A stretch of DNA of 6,546 nt from Dysgonamonadaceae bacterium (lineage in GTDB: Bacteria; Bacteroidota; Bacteroidia; Bacteroidales; Azobacteroidaceae). The stretch is from positions 1-6,546 of the forward strand of contig JAISKG010000009.1 of the NCBI GenBank assembly GCA_031261015.1. Direction: 5' to 3'. This document shows, in pieces, positions 1 through 5,773 of the stretch. Numbering within the stretch: the stretch's first letter is position 1; every line of letters starts with the position of its first letter. Below the pieces are notes generated by a model. The model saw only the letters and a program-made list of their open reading frames with translations, was not told the origin of the DNA and searched no databases. Position numbers and translations under genes: made by a program.

Positions 1-522
1 GCCAATATCAAACAATTAGTTGGAGGAGCCGGCGAAGAAACGGTGATTGCCCGTGTAGGTGAAGGAATTATTGCGTCGATCGGAGCTTCCGAAACGCACA
101 AAGAAGTGTTGGAAAATCCCGACAGTATTTCGAAAATGGTGTTGAAAAAAGGTTTGGACGCCGGTACGGCTTTCGAGATCTTATCCATTGATATTGCGGA
201 CATTGACATAGGTAAAAACATCGGTGCAGAATTGCAAATGGATCAGGCGCAAGCAGACAAAAACATTGCGCAAGCGAAAGCCGAAGAACGCCGCGCGATG
301 GCTGTTGCCTCCGAACAAGAAATGAAAGCGAAAGCGCAAGAAGCTCGCGCTAAGGTGATTGAAGCGGAAGCCGAAGTGCCGAAAGCGATGGCTGAAGCGT
401 TCCGCAACGGAAATCTGGGTATCATGGATTACTACCGCATGAAAAATATCCAAGCCGATACCGACATGCGCGAAACGATTGCGAAACCGGCAAAACCAAC
501 TACTAATTCAATAAAGAGTTGA
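1..522 (+). CDS. floA: Flotillin-like protein FloA, C-terminal part (5' end outside window)
   Basis: The reading frame is open from base 1 and ends at TGA 520-522, so this is the last 173 residues of a protein whose start lies upstream. The first residues read [13 protein letters not shown] and are followed by ARVGEGI, ENPDSIS and [14 protein letters not shown], then a long Ala/Glu/Lys-rich coiled coil ([16 protein letters not shown]). The end is [14 protein letters not shown] followed by [12 protein letters not shown]. This order closely matches FloA/UPF0365 of Bacillus and Bacteroidota as I remember it. FloA is an SPFH-family membrane scaffold anchored at its N-terminus that organises membrane microdomains and influences fluidity; the anchor and most of the SPFH domain are outside the window. 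The gene ends 4 nt before a nucleoside phosphorylase, so the two are probably co-transcribed. No break is seen in the visible part. Confidence 0.93.
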   Translation, partial: ANIKQLVGGAGEETVIARVGEGIIASIGASETHKEVLENPDSISKMVLKKGLDAGTAFEILSIDIADIDIGKNIGAELQMDQAQADKNIAQAKAEERRAMAVASEQEMKAKAQEARAKVIEAEAEVPKAMAEAFRNGNLGIMDYYRMKNIQADTDMRETIAKPAKPTTNSIKS

Positions 523-526
523 AACA

Positions 527-1393
527 ATGAGAATTATATCACCAGATCAGCTCCCGGTCAATGAAGATGGATCTATTTTCCATCTTCATTTGCGTCCCGA
601 ACAACTGGCGGAAAAAATCATTTTGGTAGGCGACCCCGGCCGCGTTCCGCTTGTGGCTTCATTTTTCGATCAAATCGAATATGACCAGCAAAGCCGGGAA
701 TTCCGTACGATCACCGGTTCGTATAAAGGAAAGAGAATCACGGCTTTATCGCATGGAATCGGATGCGACAATTTAGATATTGTGGTGACCGAACTTGATG
801 CTTTGGCCAATATTGATTTGGAAACGCGGAAGGAAAAAGCAATGTTCACTCCGTTGACGATGGTTCGCATCGGCACTTCCGGCGGTTTGCAACCCGAATG
901 TCCGATCGGCTCGTATGTGCTTTCGGAAATTTCGATGGGTATGGATGGCTTGATTTTCTTTTATGACGGTGGAGAAAAAATCACGGATGACGAGTTAGCT
1001 CAGGCCTTTACGAAACATACACAATGGAATGGCCGTGTAGCGACTCCTTATTTTGTTGCTTCAGACAAAGAATTAGTCGAACGGATCGGTTTTGATATGT
1101 ATAAAGGTATAACAATTTCTGCAAGTGGATTTTACGGACCTCAAGGCCGCTGGGTCCGGTTGAAACCGACGGATCCCGATCAAAATTACAAGATCGAATC
1201 GTTTGAGTATAAAAAGTTAAGGGTTACTAACTACGAAATGGAAAGCGCCGCTTTGGCCGGTTTAGCCCGCTTGATGGGACACCAAGCTGTAACCGCTTGC
1301 TTGATCATTGCCAACCGTCATGCAGCGACAATGAATACGGATTACAAGGGAGCTTTCCCTGATCTGATTACCAAGGTATTAGACCGGATTTAA
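527..1393 (+). CDS. Nucleoside phosphorylase, uridine-phosphorylase-like
   Basis: The 288-residue product belongs to the PNP/UDP phosphorylase family, which splits a nucleoside with phosphate into free base and ribose-1-phosphate in the cytoplasm. Visible motifs are GDPGR at 35-39 and RIGTSGG at 114-120 (phosphate binding), R57 in SREFR (a second phosphate contact donated across the dimer), FYGPQGR at 202-208 and YEMESA at 236-241 (ribose binding). The Gln and Arg in FYGPQGR match the pair that binds uracil in E. coli Udp, and IANR near 261-264 resembles the Udp C-terminal arginine motif. Uridine is therefore the favoured substrate over purine nucleosides, but this is inference. It is longer than E. 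coli Udp (253 aa), mostly through insertions around 140-165 and 212-232. The ATG at 527 follows the floA stop by 4 nt and has no strong Shine-Dalgarno, as is normal in Bacteroidota. The reason for its position between floA and ubiA is unclear. Confidence 0.88.
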   Translation: MRIISPDQLPVNEDGSIFHLHLRPEQLAEKIILVGDPGRVPLVASFFDQIEYDQQSREFRTITGSYKGKRITALSHGIGCDNLDIVVTELDALANIDLETRKEKAMFTPLTMVRIGTSGGLQPECPIGSYVLSEISMGMDGLIFFYDGGEKITDDELAQAFTKHTQWNGRVATPYFVASDKELVERIGFDMYKGITISASGFYGPQGRWVRLKPTDPDQNYKIESFEYKKLRVTNYEMESAALAGLARLMGHQAVTACLIIANRHAATMNTDYKGAFPDLITKVLDRI

Positions 1394-1406
1394 CATTGAA
1401 TTGAGT

Positions 1407-2279
1407 ATGAGTCCTTATATTCAATTATTACGTCCGCATCAATGGGTAAAAAATACGTTTGTCTTTCTGCCCTTATTTTTTAGCGGGCAATTTTATAACC
1501 GGCATTTACTTTACGTTTCGATTGTTGCATTTATCGCTTACAGTTTCGTGTCAAGCGCAATCTATTGTTTCAATGATATTTACGATGCCGATATGGATCG
1601 TTTGCATCCTACGAAACGAAAACGTCCAATTGCTTCGGGAGCCATTTCCAAAAAAGCGGGATTTATTCTGATGGCCTTATGCTTGGTAATCGGATTTTCG
1701 TTATTATATTTTTTGAAAATGCCTGTTTCCTTAATGCTTCTGTTGGGATTTTATTTCGTGATGAACATCGCTTATTGCGTTAAATTGAAACAAATCAGCA
1801 TTATAGACGTACTGATTTTATCGTTCGGTTTCGTTTTACGTATTTTAGCAGGCGGTTTGGCAACCGACGTTTGGATTTCGGAATGGATCATTGTGATGAC
1901 TTTCCTTCTGGCGCTTTTCCTCGCTTTCGCCAAACGCCGCGATGATTTCATGATTTACGAACATACCGGCATTGTGGCGCGCAAAAACATCGTCACTTAC
2001 AACGCTGAATTTTTGAATGCTGCTCTCATCATGACTTCCACCATCACGATTGTCGCTTACATTTTGTACGCGGTATCGCCCGAAGTGACGAGCCGGTTCG
2101 GTAGCCATTACGTCTATATCACCGCTTTGTTTGTGCTGGCCGGGATTTTGCGGTATTTGCAACTCACTTTTGTGCTGGAAAAAAGCGGAAATCCCACCCA
2201 AATTTTATTGAAAGATCCGTTCATTCAAATTAGTATTTTGGGATGGATCGGAACTTTCGCTTTTATTATGTATTTGTAA
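1407..2279 (+). CDS. UbiA-family prenyltransferase, decaprenyl-phosphate phosphoribosyltransferase (DPPR synthase) type
   Basis: This 290-residue polytopic membrane protein has about eight or nine hydrophobic segments. The N-terminus LLRPHQWVKN (7-16) is typical of the DPPR synthase branch of UbiA (mycobacterial Rv3806c/UbiA). The aspartate motif is N56 D57 xx D60 xxx D64, followed by H67 P68, K70, R73 P74 and A76 S77 G78. A second conserved block, LKQISIIDVL to GFVLRILAGG, covers about 127-150, and AKRRDD lies at 175-180. Family enzymes transfer 5-phosphoribose from PRPP to a polyprenyl phosphate on the inner membrane, giving polyprenyl-phosphoryl-5-phosphoribose. Other UbiA enzymes prenylate aromatic rings, but the RPHQWVKN and HPxKxxRPxASG signatures argue against quinone synthesis. 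ATG 1407 is preferred; an in-frame TTG at 1401 would add only two residues. It sits 13 nt after the phosphorylase and 15 nt before the next membrane protein, in an apparent operon with a HAD phosphatase. Confidence 0.85.
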   Translation: MSPYIQLLRPHQWVKNTFVFLPLFFSGQFYNRHLLYVSIVAFIAYSFVSSAIYCFNDIYDADMDRLHPTKRKRPIASGAISKKAGFILMALCLVIGFSLLYFLKMPVSLMLLLGFYFVMNIAYCVKLKQISIIDVLILSFGFVLRILAGGLATDVWISEWIIVMTFLLALFLAFAKRRDDFMIYEHTGIVARKNIVTYNAEFLNAALIMTSTITIVAYILYAVSPEVTSRFGSHYVYITALFVLAGILRYLQLTFVLEKSGNPTQILLKDPFIQISILGWIGTFAFIMYL

Positions 2280-2294
2280 ACCAACGAAATAAAA

Positions 2295-3587
2295 ATGGAT
2301 TATTTTCGATTTAAAAACAAAATCTTTCATGGCGTGTTTATTTTGTTTGTGATCGCGCTGGTACGGTCGATTGTTGATAGTTTTTTAAATTTCAATTCGT
2401 TTACCGCTTCCGATAGCGGATGGCAACTTTCCGAATTTTTAATCAATTACGAAGGAGGATTTTATCGAAGGGGCTTGCTTGGACAATTGTTTTTCTGGGG
2501 TGTAAAATATCTTCATATCGACTTGTTGCTTTCCGTTAAGATCTTCTCTTTGGTCTTTTTGGCGATTGTGTGCGGTTTTTTCATCCGTCAATTCCGGCTT
2601 AAAAATTATCCATGGCAACTATTGACTTTATGCTTTTTTCTTGGCGGAACTATTTTTTACGGCAATTGGATCAGGAAAGATTGTTTGATGATGGCTTGTT
2701 TCATCCTGATAATGAGCATGTACAACCGGCCGAACATCAATCAGTGGGCTAAATTTATCCTCATTAATGTAGTAGCCATTTTTATTATTTTAACGCACGA
2801 ACTTTTTTGCTTTTTCGCGTTGCCGATTCTTTTTCTCTTGATAATGAAGGATTTTCAAAGCAAGAGCTGGATTCGTTCGGCCATGATGGCCGGCGTATGT
2901 TTGTTGCCTTCGTTCATTGCCTCGCTTTTGATGGTCATTTTACACGGTAATCAGGAAACGGCGGATGCAATTTATGCTTCGTGGAATATTTTAGGACCTG
3001 AAAATGCGCTCGAAAACATGCCGTTCGAGATTGCAGCGATCGGTTGGAAAACTTTGCCGGCATTCCTTTTTCATATTCGGAATAATTTTTTGTATGTGGA
3101 TAATAAAATCCTGTCCACGCCGGTTTGGTGTTTGATTTTTCCAACGGTCTATTACATTGCCGTTCAATTCTTAAGCGTTTTCAAAAAGAAAAATTCCGAT
3201 TTTTCGACGGAAAAGCAAACGCTCTTGTCGTCGGTGATTTTGTTTCAATTTCTTTGCTTGTCGCCGGTATTTTTGGTTTTGTGCTGCGATTATGCGCGTG
3301 TCTTTTTCTTGTGGATAGCAAGTTCATTTACTGTATTTTTATTGACTCCGGCATCCGTATTGAAAAATGTATTTCCAAGCAAATACAAGCAAAAAGTGGC
3401 GCAAATTAATCTTTGGTTCACCCGGATGCTTCCGCCGTCGCGCACGCTCGTCGGCATGTTGATGCTGATTATCGGAATTTGTCCCGCTTGCTTTTTTATT
3501 AAGGAAACCTATCAAACGACGGTCATTTATCAAGATTTGTACGTTCTGTTTGAGCCTTTTAAGTTGTTATTACCTTATATTCAATAA
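2295..3587 (+). CDS. Polytopic membrane protein, possible GT-C or polymerase-like glycosyltransferase
   Basis: I do not recognise a named family with certainty. The 430 residues form roughly ten to twelve hydrophobic segments (about 11-29, 77-97, 106-123, 128-142, 152-167, 170-184, 195-215, 275-296, 308-331, 335-352, 385-403) separated by short loops. Charged motifs stand out: SDSGW at 39-43, YEGGFYRRGLLG at 52-63, RKD at 127-129 after GNW, HE at 168-169 and DYAR at 332-335. Similar spaced motifs (FVRRGLLG, R.D, HE, D.GR) occur, from memory, in uncharacterised membrane proteins near polysaccharide genes and recall the acidic and arginine loops of GT-C or Wzy-type enzymes. The context supports a lipid-linked sugar role: a DPPR-type UbiA lies upstream, and a HAD phosphatase starts downstream with a TAATG overlap, implying translational coupling. 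A transporter or flippase is an alternative. The ATG at 2295 begins a short cytoplasmic basic stretch before the first membrane segment. Confidence 0.75.
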   Translation: MDYFRFKNKIFHGVFILFVIALVRSIVDSFLNFNSFTASDSGWQLSEFLINYEGGFYRRGLLGQLFFWGVKYLHIDLLLSVKIFSLVFLAIVCGFFIRQFRLKNYPWQLLTLCFFLGGTIFYGNWIRKDCLMMACFILIMSMYNRPNINQWAKFILINVVAIFIILTHELFCFFALPILFLLIMKDFQSKSWIRSAMMAGVCLLPSFIASLLMVILHGNQETADAIYASWNILGPENALENMPFEIAAIGWKTLPAFLFHIRNNFLYVDNKILSTPVWCLIFPTVYYIAVQFLSVFKKKNSDFSTEKQTLLSSVILFQFLCLSPVFLVLCCDYARVFFLWIASSFTVFLLTPASVLKNVFPSKYKQKVAQINLWFTRMLPPSRTLVGMLMLIIGICPACFFIKETYQTTVIYQDLYVLFEPFKLLLPYIQ

Positions 3588-4186
3588 TGCCGATGCAAAC
3601 AATTGCTGCTTTTGATTTCGACGGCACGCTGACAACCAAAGATACGTTGTGGGAATTTTTAAAATTTTCGCAAACTAAAATCCAGTTAGGTATCGGTTTA
3701 TTACTAGTAAGTCCTTGGCTTGCTGCTTACTTTTTGAAATTAATTCCGAACGACCGGGCGAAAGAAAAATTGTTCTCTCAATTTTTTAAAGGTTGGAGTT
3801 ACAATCGCTTCCATGAAGCATGTACGTGTTTTTCCGCACGAATCGATAAAGTTTTGCGACCGAGCGCGATGCACATTCTGCAAAGCCATCAAGTGCAGGG
3901 ATACGCTATTTATATTGTGAGTGCATCAATAGAAAACTGGATTATCCCTTGGGCGCAATCAAAAGATATTCAGGTAGTTGCAACGCAAATCGAAACGGAT
4001 TTCAGCAATCACTTAACCGGAAAATTCCGCTCGAAAAATTGTTACGGCGCCGAAAAAGTGCGACGTTTATCTGTGCTTTTTCCCAATCGATCAGACTACT
4101 ACATTTATGCTTATGGCGACAGCCGGGGCGATCAGGCGATGATTGATTATGCCGATCAGGGATATTTGATTCATGAGATTGTTTGA
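3587..4186 (+). CDS. HAD-superfamily phosphatase (HAD-IB/PSPase-like), likely acting after the UbiA enzyme
   Basis: The 199-residue product carries all four HAD motifs. Motif I is DFDGTLT with nucleophile D10 and acid/base D12, motif II is VSAS with S112, motif III is probably K157 in the AEKVRR stretch, and motif IV is GDSRGD at 177-182 with the metal-binding Asp residues. The hydrophobic helical stretch at about 32-52 (GIGLLLVSPWLAAYFL) belongs to the cap and may associate with the membrane. HAD-IB phosphatases remove phosphate from small substrates, and in many bacteria a HAD domain of this kind is fused to a DPPR-type UbiA domain. Here the two are separate genes in one operon. I infer that it dephosphorylates polyprenyl-phosphoryl-5-phosphoribose to polyprenyl-phosphoryl-ribose, the job done by a PAP2-type enzyme (Rv3807c) in mycobacteria. 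The ATG overlaps the upstream stop by one base; M3 (3593) is a second possible start. Phosphoserine or nucleotide phosphatase activity cannot be excluded. Confidence 0.85.
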   Translation: MPMQTIAAFDFDGTLTTKDTLWEFLKFSQTKIQLGIGLLLVSPWLAAYFLKLIPNDRAKEKLFSQFFKGWSYNRFHEACTCFSARIDKVLRPSAMHILQSHQVQGYAIYIVSASIENWIIPWAQSKDIQVVATQIETDFSNHLTGKFRSKNCYGAEKVRRLSVLFPNRSDYYIYAYGDSRGDQAMIDYADQGYLIHEIV

Positions 4187-4200
4187 AAAACGAGATGAAA

Positions 4201-4542
4201 CTAATCGGCATATTCCAACCTACGCTCAATAGCTTCTTTCACAAAAGAATTTAACGTATTTCCACGCAATTTTGCCGAAATAGCTGCGCGCCGATGTAAA
4301 TCGGGAGTTAATCGTATATTGAAACTTCCATTATAGCTTTTTCCCGTACAAATATTTTCTGTTTCACAATCCTTAATGTGCTCATCGACCATATATTGGA
4401 AAGCATTCCTAAGCTCTTGCACAGTTTCGCCTTCAAAAGTAATCAAATCGTTTATCCCTTCCACTTTCCCGAAAAATACATTATCGTCGGCCGAAAAATG
4501 AACCGAACCGATAAAACCTTTATAAGTTAATACGTCTTTCAT
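4201..4542 (-). CDS. hicB: HicB-family antitoxin
   Basis: The 113-residue protein has the two-part layout of long HicB antitoxins. The N-terminal half (about 1-57) contains the GSVHFSADD and FFGKVEGINDLITFEGET segments and then VQELRNAFQYMVDEH, the partially degraded RNase-H-like fold that binds the toxin. The C-terminal half (about 73-110) reads FNIRLTPDLHRRAAI followed by NSFVKEAIERRL, a ribbon-helix-helix DNA-binding domain (the Arc/CopG type). It should neutralise HicA and repress its own operon. It lies 11 nt downstream of hicA on the same strand, giving toxin-first order, which is usual for hicAB. Its stop is 14 nt from the stop of the convergent HAD phosphatase gene. The strand switch and the accessory type of gene suggest an inserted module, but no repeats or mobile-element ends flank it. 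Confidence 0.9.
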   Translation of the reverse strand: MKDVLTYKGFIGSVHFSADDNVFFGKVEGINDLITFEGETVQELRNAFQYMVDEHIKDCETENICTGKSYNGSFNIRLTPDLHRRAAISAKLRGNTLNSFVKEAIERRLEYAD

Positions 4543-4553
4543 TATATTGTATT

Positions 4554-4796
4554 TTAAATCAGTCTTTTTGTTTTTAACTCTTCAATTATCAAATCCAATT
4601 GATAGTGTTTCAGTATATTACCTGGATGCGGCTTGTGCAATTTAATTTTATGTTCCTCTTTTACAAAACACACCCGCGATCCCGCGCCTTGCGTTTCTTT
4701 GTATCCAAAAGACAACAGCATCGTTTTTAACTCGTCGTAAGTAAAATCTTTCGGATATGAAAGCAACCGAATTATCAATTTTTCAATTTTCGACAT
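4554..4796 (-). CDS. hicA: HicA-family toxin (putative mRNA interferase), catalytic His replaced by Arg
   Basis: The 80-residue protein fits the small double-stranded-RNA-binding-like fold of HicA toxins, which cleave mRNA and arrest translation. The N-terminal part has KLIIRLLSYPKDFTYDELKT followed by SFGYKE, the middle has GAGSRVCFV (37-45) and the end has IKLHKPHPGN (51-60) before a helix with YQLDLIIEELK. Classical HicA has Gly-Ser-x-His at the catalytic position; here the segment reads GSRV, so Arg41 occupies the region of the usual His. From memory, a large HicA subfamily shares GSRV and LHKPHPG, so this is likely a subfamily trait and not decay. The ATG at 4796 sits 18 nt after a TATCTTTG box, giving a very short leader without a Shine-Dalgarno. 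The gene is intact and precedes hicB by 11 nt. Confidence 0.9.
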   Translation of the reverse strand: MSKIEKLIIRLLSYPKDFTYDELKTMLLSFGYKETQGAGSRVCFVKEEHKIKLHKPHPGNILKHYQLDLIIEELKTKRLI

Positions 4797-4814
4797 TATA
4801 AGGTTTTATTTTTA

Positions 4815-4844
4815 CAAAGATACTGCTTTTATTTTAATTGCAAC
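4815..4844 (-). promoter_or_regulatory. Predicted hicAB promoter (Bacteroides type)
   Basis: On the minus strand, TATCTTTG (4822 down to 4815) matches the Bacteroidota -7 consensus TAnnTTTG exactly. A GTTG (4844-4841) lies 18 nt upstream as a -33 candidate; the usual spacing to TTTG is about 19-21, so it is slightly short. Transcription would start near 4809-4806, about 10-13 nt before the hicA ATG. No start site has been measured. Confidence 0.6.
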
Positions 4845-4860
4845 TATTTTTTAGTTGCAA
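4838..4860. promoter_or_regulatory. Perfect 9-bp inverted repeat, putative HicB operator
   Basis: TTGCAACTA (4838-4846) is repeated as its exact reverse complement TAGTTGCAA (4852-4860) around a TTTTT spacer. The right half on the minus strand contains the -33 element of the predicted hicAB promoter, so a protein bound here would block RNA polymerase. Ribbon-helix-helix antitoxins typically bind such dyads and repress their own genes, so HicB or the HicAB complex is the inferred ligand. A terminator is unlikely because the arms are AT-rich and no gene ends beside it. Confidence 0.6.
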
Positions 4861-4908
4861 AGTTTGTAATGCACAAGAACATTAGATGCCCTAAATTAGG
4901 CTACAATC

Positions 4909-4919
4909 AAAAAAAAAAA
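4909..4919. repeat. 11-base A tract in the divergent intergenic region
   Basis: An uninterrupted run of 11 A lies between the hicAB operator and the tRNA promoter. It may act as bent DNA or an UP-like element for the tRNA promoter, or it may be neutral. It is prone to length variation and sequencing error. No function is shown by the sequence itself. Confidence 0.4.
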
Positions 4920-4975
4920 TTGCGAAAAATTATACTTTGAGGCAAAACATAAGCGGAAAATTCCCATAAAAGTAT

Positions 4976-4983
4976 TATCTTTG
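4976..4983 (+). promoter_or_regulatory. Predicted -7 box of the tRNA-Ala promoter
   Basis: TATCTTTG matches the Bacteroidota -7 consensus TAnnTTTG and is the same octamer seen upstream of hicA on the other strand. It would start transcription near 4990, about 10 nt before the tRNA 5' end. No clear TTTG -33 element sits 19-21 nt upstream, where the sequence is around 4951-4956. The promoter may also serve exbB and exbD, since no equally good box occurs between the tRNA and exbB. Confidence 0.55.
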
Positions 4984-5000
4984 CGCCGTCGAAAACACAA

Positions 5001-5074
5001 GGGGCATTAGCTCATCTGGCTAGAGCGTTAGACTGGCAGTCTAAAGGTGACGAGTTCGATCCTCGTATGCTCCA
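5001..5074 (+). tRNA. tRNA-Ala (anticodon GGC)
   Basis: The sequence folds as a complete cloverleaf of 74 nt. The acceptor stem pairs GGGGCAT (5001-5007) with ATGCTCC (5067-5073), and the D stem pairs GCTC (5010-5013) with GAGC (5023-5026). The anticodon stem TTAGA/TCTAA encloses CTGGCAG, giving anticodon GGC at 5035-5037. The T stem ACGAG/CTCGT encloses TTCGATC. The third acceptor pair is G5003 with T5071, the G3:U70 wobble that marks alanine tRNAs for AlaRS. The discriminator base is A5074 and CCA is not encoded, so it must be added enzymatically. The tRNA reads GCC and GCU codons. Confidence 0.97.
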
Positions 5075-5110
5075 CTTAAAAACAAAATCTTTACCCGCCA
5101 TTTAAAATCC

Positions 5111-5773
5111 ATGCAAGGAACTATCGGCATTATTTATCTTAGTGTTTTTCAAGCTCTTAAGACTAAGTTTATCGAAGGTGGCCCATTTTTTATGGGACTC
5201 ATTACGCTGACCTTGATTTTTGGTTTGGCTTTCTGTCTGGAACGTATTATCTACCTGAATCTGGCGCACATACCTGCGAAAAAATTCTTGTCTAAAATAG
5301 GATCCCATTTGGAAAAAGGCGATTTGAAAGAAGCGCAAGCGATTTCGCGGCAAACGCGTGGGCCGGTGGCCGCTATTTCTTCTCAAGCGCTGGCGAAAAT
5401 CGAAGAACCTATCGAATTGATTGATAAAACGATAACATCTACCGGAAATGTGCAGATCGGATTGCTGGAAAAAAATTTGTCGTGGATTACGCTTTTCATT
5501 GCGATCGCTCCGGCTTTGGGATTTCTGGGCACAGTATTGGGAATGATCCAAACTTTCGACGATGTGCAACGCGCCGGTGATATCACGCCGACGATAGTTT
5601 CGGCCGGAATGAAAGTCGCTCTGATTACGACAGTCGGCGGATTGATCGTGGCCATCATCCTGCAAATCTTCTACAATTATCTCCTCAACAAAGTGGAGAA
5701 CATCATCAACGACATGGAAAATCAGTCGATTGCCATTCTCGACATGATCGTTCGTTACAAACGCCTTCGATAA
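5111..5773 (+). CDS. exbB: MotA/TolQ/ExbB-family proton channel protein (ExbB-like)
   Basis: The 220-residue inner-membrane protein has the three-helix layout of ExbB/TolQ: a first helix at about 26-46 (GLITLTLIFGLAFCLER), a cytoplasmic domain at about 50-120 and two further helices at 125-149 and 165-191. The second helix carries IAPALGFLGTVLGMIQTF (132-149), the family hallmark, with pore-lining T141. The third carries GMKVALITTVGGLIVAI (166-182), with T173/T174 in the expected pore position. ExbB pentamers surround an ExbD dimer and use the proton gradient to drive TonB or similar partners. The ATG at 5111 lies 36 nt after tRNA-Ala and has no Shine-Dalgarno; the next Met (28) is inside the first membrane helix, so this start is favoured. 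The stop at 5773 directly abuts the exbD ATG, which points to coupled translation. TolQ is possible but less favoured, since no tol genes are visible. Confidence 0.92.
   Translation: MQGTIGIIYLSVFQALKTKFIEGGPFFMGLITLTLIFGLAFCLERIIYLNLAHIPAKKFLSKIGSHLEKGDLKEAQAISRQTRGPVAAISSQALAKIEEPIELIDKTITSTGNVQIGLLEKNLSWITLFIAIAPALGFLGTVLGMIQTFDDVQRAGDITPTIVSAGMKVALITTVGGLIVAIILQIFYNYLLNKVENIINDMENQSIAILDMIVRYKRLR

Noticed and set aside
1401..1406. TTG start for the UbiA gene two codons before the ATG
   Set aside because: The ATG at 1407 is a better start and leaves the conserved LLRPHQWVKN block intact.
1845..2201. 118-codon minus-strand frame inside the UbiA gene
   Set aside because: Shadow of a strongly supported membrane-protein gene; the product shows no family features.
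4888..4901. Imperfect palindrome GCCCTAAATTAGGC
   Set aside because: One base is bulged, the arms are short, and it lies beside neither a gene end nor a promoter element, so chance explains it.
4931..4939. TATACTTTG as a second promoter for the tRNA
   Set aside because: It fits the -7 consensus only with a wrong internal spacing and has no -33 element; the box at 4976 is better placed.
4955..4964. Short GGAA-AA-TTCC dyad upstream of the tRNA
   Set aside because: Four-base arms in AT-rich DNA are expected by chance.
5050..5074. tRNA 3' end as a phage or island attachment site
   Set aside because: I found no second copy of the tRNA 3' sequence in the window and no integrase; hicAB lies on the 5' side of the tRNA.
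5102..5665. Long open frame antisense to exbB (187 codons, minus strand)
   Set aside because: It mirrors the well-supported exbB frame, its product is rich in Arg, Gln, Asn and Ser without a recognisable domain, and no promoter is seen.
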